Positions 62,799-64,000 of a stretch of DNA of 64,000 bases are shown here, piece after piece. This DNA is from Lachnospiraceae bacterium (GTDB lineage Bacteria > Bacillota > Clostridia > Lachnospirales > Lachnospiraceae). A program made the position numbers and the translations under genes. Location: contig CAJTAL010000001.1 in NCBI GenBank assembly GCA_910574285.1, positions 124,001-188,000 on the forward strand, read 5' to 3'. Every line of letters starts with the position of its first letter. The first letter of the stretch is position 1. The notes beneath the pieces are model-generated. The model was not told where the DNA came from. It did not search any database and saw only the letters and a program-made list of their open reading frames with translations.

Positions 62799-63731
62799 TT
62801 ACAAAAACATCTCAAAACACAATGCCATAAGCGGCATGGTAATTATGCAGAAAATCACCGACATCACATTGATCACACTGGCATATCGGGAATCCATGTC
62901 GTAGATCTGCGCCACCTGGGTAACCATGGTCGCCGCCGGCGCCACGGCTGCCAGCAGCACAATCAGAAGGATATACTCCGCGTCCGGGTGTATTCCCATC
63001 CGCCCGACTATGACAAAAATCAATACGGCGGCAGCCGGAAACGCGATCAGACGCAGAAAACAGATGAGGTACGGTCTTTTCTGCCGGAATACCCATAGCA
63101 GATCCACATTTCCGATCACCATCCCGATCACCAGCATGCTGGCAGAAGCAACCATATCGCCGAAGCCCCTGACACAGCTTCCGATCACCGTCGGAAGTCT
63201 AAGTTCCGTAATAAACAGGAGCGTTCCTATCCCTATCGCGATAATATTTGGATTCAGGAATATCTTTTTGTAATCCCGCTCTCTCCTCCGGCTGATCACG
63301 CCGATGCCGTGGGTCCAGAGCAATATGGTCTGTATGATCGTATAACCCGTTGTATAGAATACCCATTCATTTCCAAGGACAGATGCCACCAACGGAACAA
63401 CCAGGTATCCTGAATTTGTATAAATGACCGAAGCCTTTTCTATACTATTCACATGAAGCGGCTTCTCCAGCAGCTTCATCCCGCCGATCATCATTGCATG
63501 GACCACGGCCGCCATCACAATCGACAATGCAAGTCCCATAAGCTTATCCTGCGTCAGTTCTATCTGGAACGCATCTACAATAATACAGGGAGAACAGATG
63601 TAAACCACCATATTCGATATAACCTTACTGTCCTCCGACCGAAACAAGCCGATCTTCACGATCGCATATCCTACCGCCATCGTAAGAAACATCGCCGCAA
63701 TCTGTTCTGCTAACAGTATACTTAATCCCAT
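62799..63731 (-). CDS. AEC (auxin efflux carrier-like) family transporter
   Basis: 310 residues with about ten hydrophobic segments in two repeats (MTVGYAIVKIGLFRSEDSK-like start, VYTNSGYLVVPLVASVLGNEW region, LLAAVAPAATMVTQVAQIY near the end). The family exports or imports small organic anions such as malate. The ATG shares one base with the stop of the upstream gene (TAATG), so the two are translationally coupled. Confidence 0.9.
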   Translation of the reverse strand: MGLSILLAEQIAAMFLTMAVGYAIVKIGLFRSEDSKVISNMVVYICSPCIIVDAFQIELTQDKLMGLALSIVMAAVVHAMMIGGMKLLEKPLHVNSIEKASVIYTNSGYLVVPLVASVLGNEWVFYTTGYTIIQTILLWTHGIGVISRRRERDYKKIFLNPNIIAIGIGTLLFITELRLPTVIGSCVRGFGDMVASASMLVIGMVIGNVDLLWVFRQKRPYLICFLRLIAFPAAAVLIFVIVGRMGIHPDAEYILLIVLLAAVAPAATMVTQVAQIYDMDSRYASVINVMSVIFCIITMPLMALCFEMFL

Positions 63732-64000
63732 TACTCTTCTTCCGTCTCTTCCTCCCGACTCCCTGCATCCTGGCCACCAAGACCCGCATCTCCTTTGATC
63801 TCCAGGGACATTACGAGATTCGCTTTTTCATCCTCTTTATACTCCATGACAACCGTCTGGCCTTCTTCACATCGGATTACATCGATGAAATCAACTATCG
63901 AAACGTCGAATATATCCTCGGAACCTTCCACCATAATATAATAATGGGACGTTCCGTCTATGACCGCCTGGGCAATCTTCGTGATCTTTCCCGTCGTCTT
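63731..64000 (-). CDS. unidentified protein, C-terminal part (5' end outside window)
   Basis: The frame is open to the right edge and includes KITKIAQAVIDGTSHYYMVE before the first visible ATG, so the gene starts outside the window. The visible 89 residues are acidic, with a small beta-rich segment (SHYYMVEGSEDIFDVSIVDF, GQTVVMEYKEDEKANLVMSL) and a low-complexity Glu tail (GSREEETEEE). The pattern resembles C-terminal domains of some Firmicute proteins with OB-like beta structure, but no family can be named. It is coupled to the AEC transporter by a 1-bp overlap. Confidence 0.65.
   Translation of the reverse strand, partial: KTTGKITKIAQAVIDGTSHYYIMVEGSEDIFDVSIVDFIDVIRCEEGQTVVMEYKEDEKANLVMSLEIKGDAGLGGQDAGSREEETEEE

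Noticed and set aside
1-64000. tRNA, rRNA or tmRNA genes
   Set aside because: No cloverleaf, GTTCAAATC-type T-loop with matching stems, or rRNA sequence was found on reading either strand.

Overview
The window reads as a chromosomal segment of an anaerobic Firmicute, most likely a gut clostridium of the Lachnospiraceae type. This is inferred from gene content and protein style: a selenocysteine-dependent glycine reductase operon, a myo-inositol catabolic cluster, IolD/IolE/IolJ-type enzymes, strong AGGAGG ribosome binding sites and DUF1292 and SIR2-like proteins. No rRNA, tRNA or CRISPR array was found. Most genes lie on the minus strand.

Layout. 1-10.3 kb: end of a GH13 glycogen-debranching-like protein whose catalytic residues are all replaced, a sugar-binding lipoprotein, a DUF1292 protein, a UvrD-like helicase, gltX overlapping a SIR2-like gene, a two-gene ThrE exporter whose first gene is fused to a GNAT domain, a toxin-antitoxin remnant and a repeat-bearing membrane-anchored protein. 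10.3-19.1 kb: the glycine reductase locus grdX-grdE-grdB-trxB-trxA-grdA-grdC-grdD, with in-frame UGA (selenocysteine) codons in grdA and grdB, a glycine riboswitch plus intrinsic terminator in the leader, and a second promoter with palindromic operators in front of trxB. 19.3-20.2 kb: a CheX-like/CheY-like pair. 20.3-26.1 kb: iolC-iolD-iolB-iolA. 26.4-30.8 kb: small regulators, a flavodoxin-like protein, and a MarR/ABC-exporter cassette flanked by an 82-bp direct repeat. 30.8-46.1 kb: two large lipoproteins of unknown role and the rest of the inositol/sugar genes (Gfo/Idh oxidoreductase, TIM-barrel isomerase, AraC regulator, iolJ, Fe-alcohol dehydrogenase, LacI regulator, iolE, and a sugar symporter fused to a cytidylate-kinase-like domain). 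46.2-58.1 kb: a segment bracketed by the two opposite halves of an IS1182-type element. It holds an IS30 remnant, a pyrimidine/deoxynucleoside salvage operon (Crp-type regulator-udp-nupC-deoB-deoC-cdd), a PnuC-family transporter behind a riboswitch-like leader, a truncated aldo/keto reductase and an AlbA_2/ATPase protein. 58.2-64 kb: leuS behind an attenuator-like hairpin, a small P-loop protein, a CapA-family protein, an AEC transporter and a partial gene.

How it works together. Glycine sensed by the riboswitch should control reductive deamination of glycine to acetyl phosphate, with TrxA/TrxB supplying electrons. Inositol is taken up (probably by the symporter), oxidised, dehydrated (IolE), hydrolysed (IolD), isomerised (IolB), phosphorylated (IolC), cleaved (IolJ) and finished by IolA. 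A shared ATAGCACGC motif before iolC, before the Fe-ADH gene and before lacI suggests that the LacI protein ties the separated iol transcription units into one regulon. Nucleosides are imported and funnelled through phosphorolysis, DeoB and DeoC to acetaldehyde and glyceraldehyde 3-phosphate.

The observations most worth a second look are the pnuC leader, which has a mutually exclusive hairpin/terminator arrangement and matches no riboswitch class I can recall, the dead-active-site GH13 protein, the symporter-kinase fusion, the 98-bp tandem hairpin repeat within the grd locus, and the split IS bracketing the nucleoside cluster.
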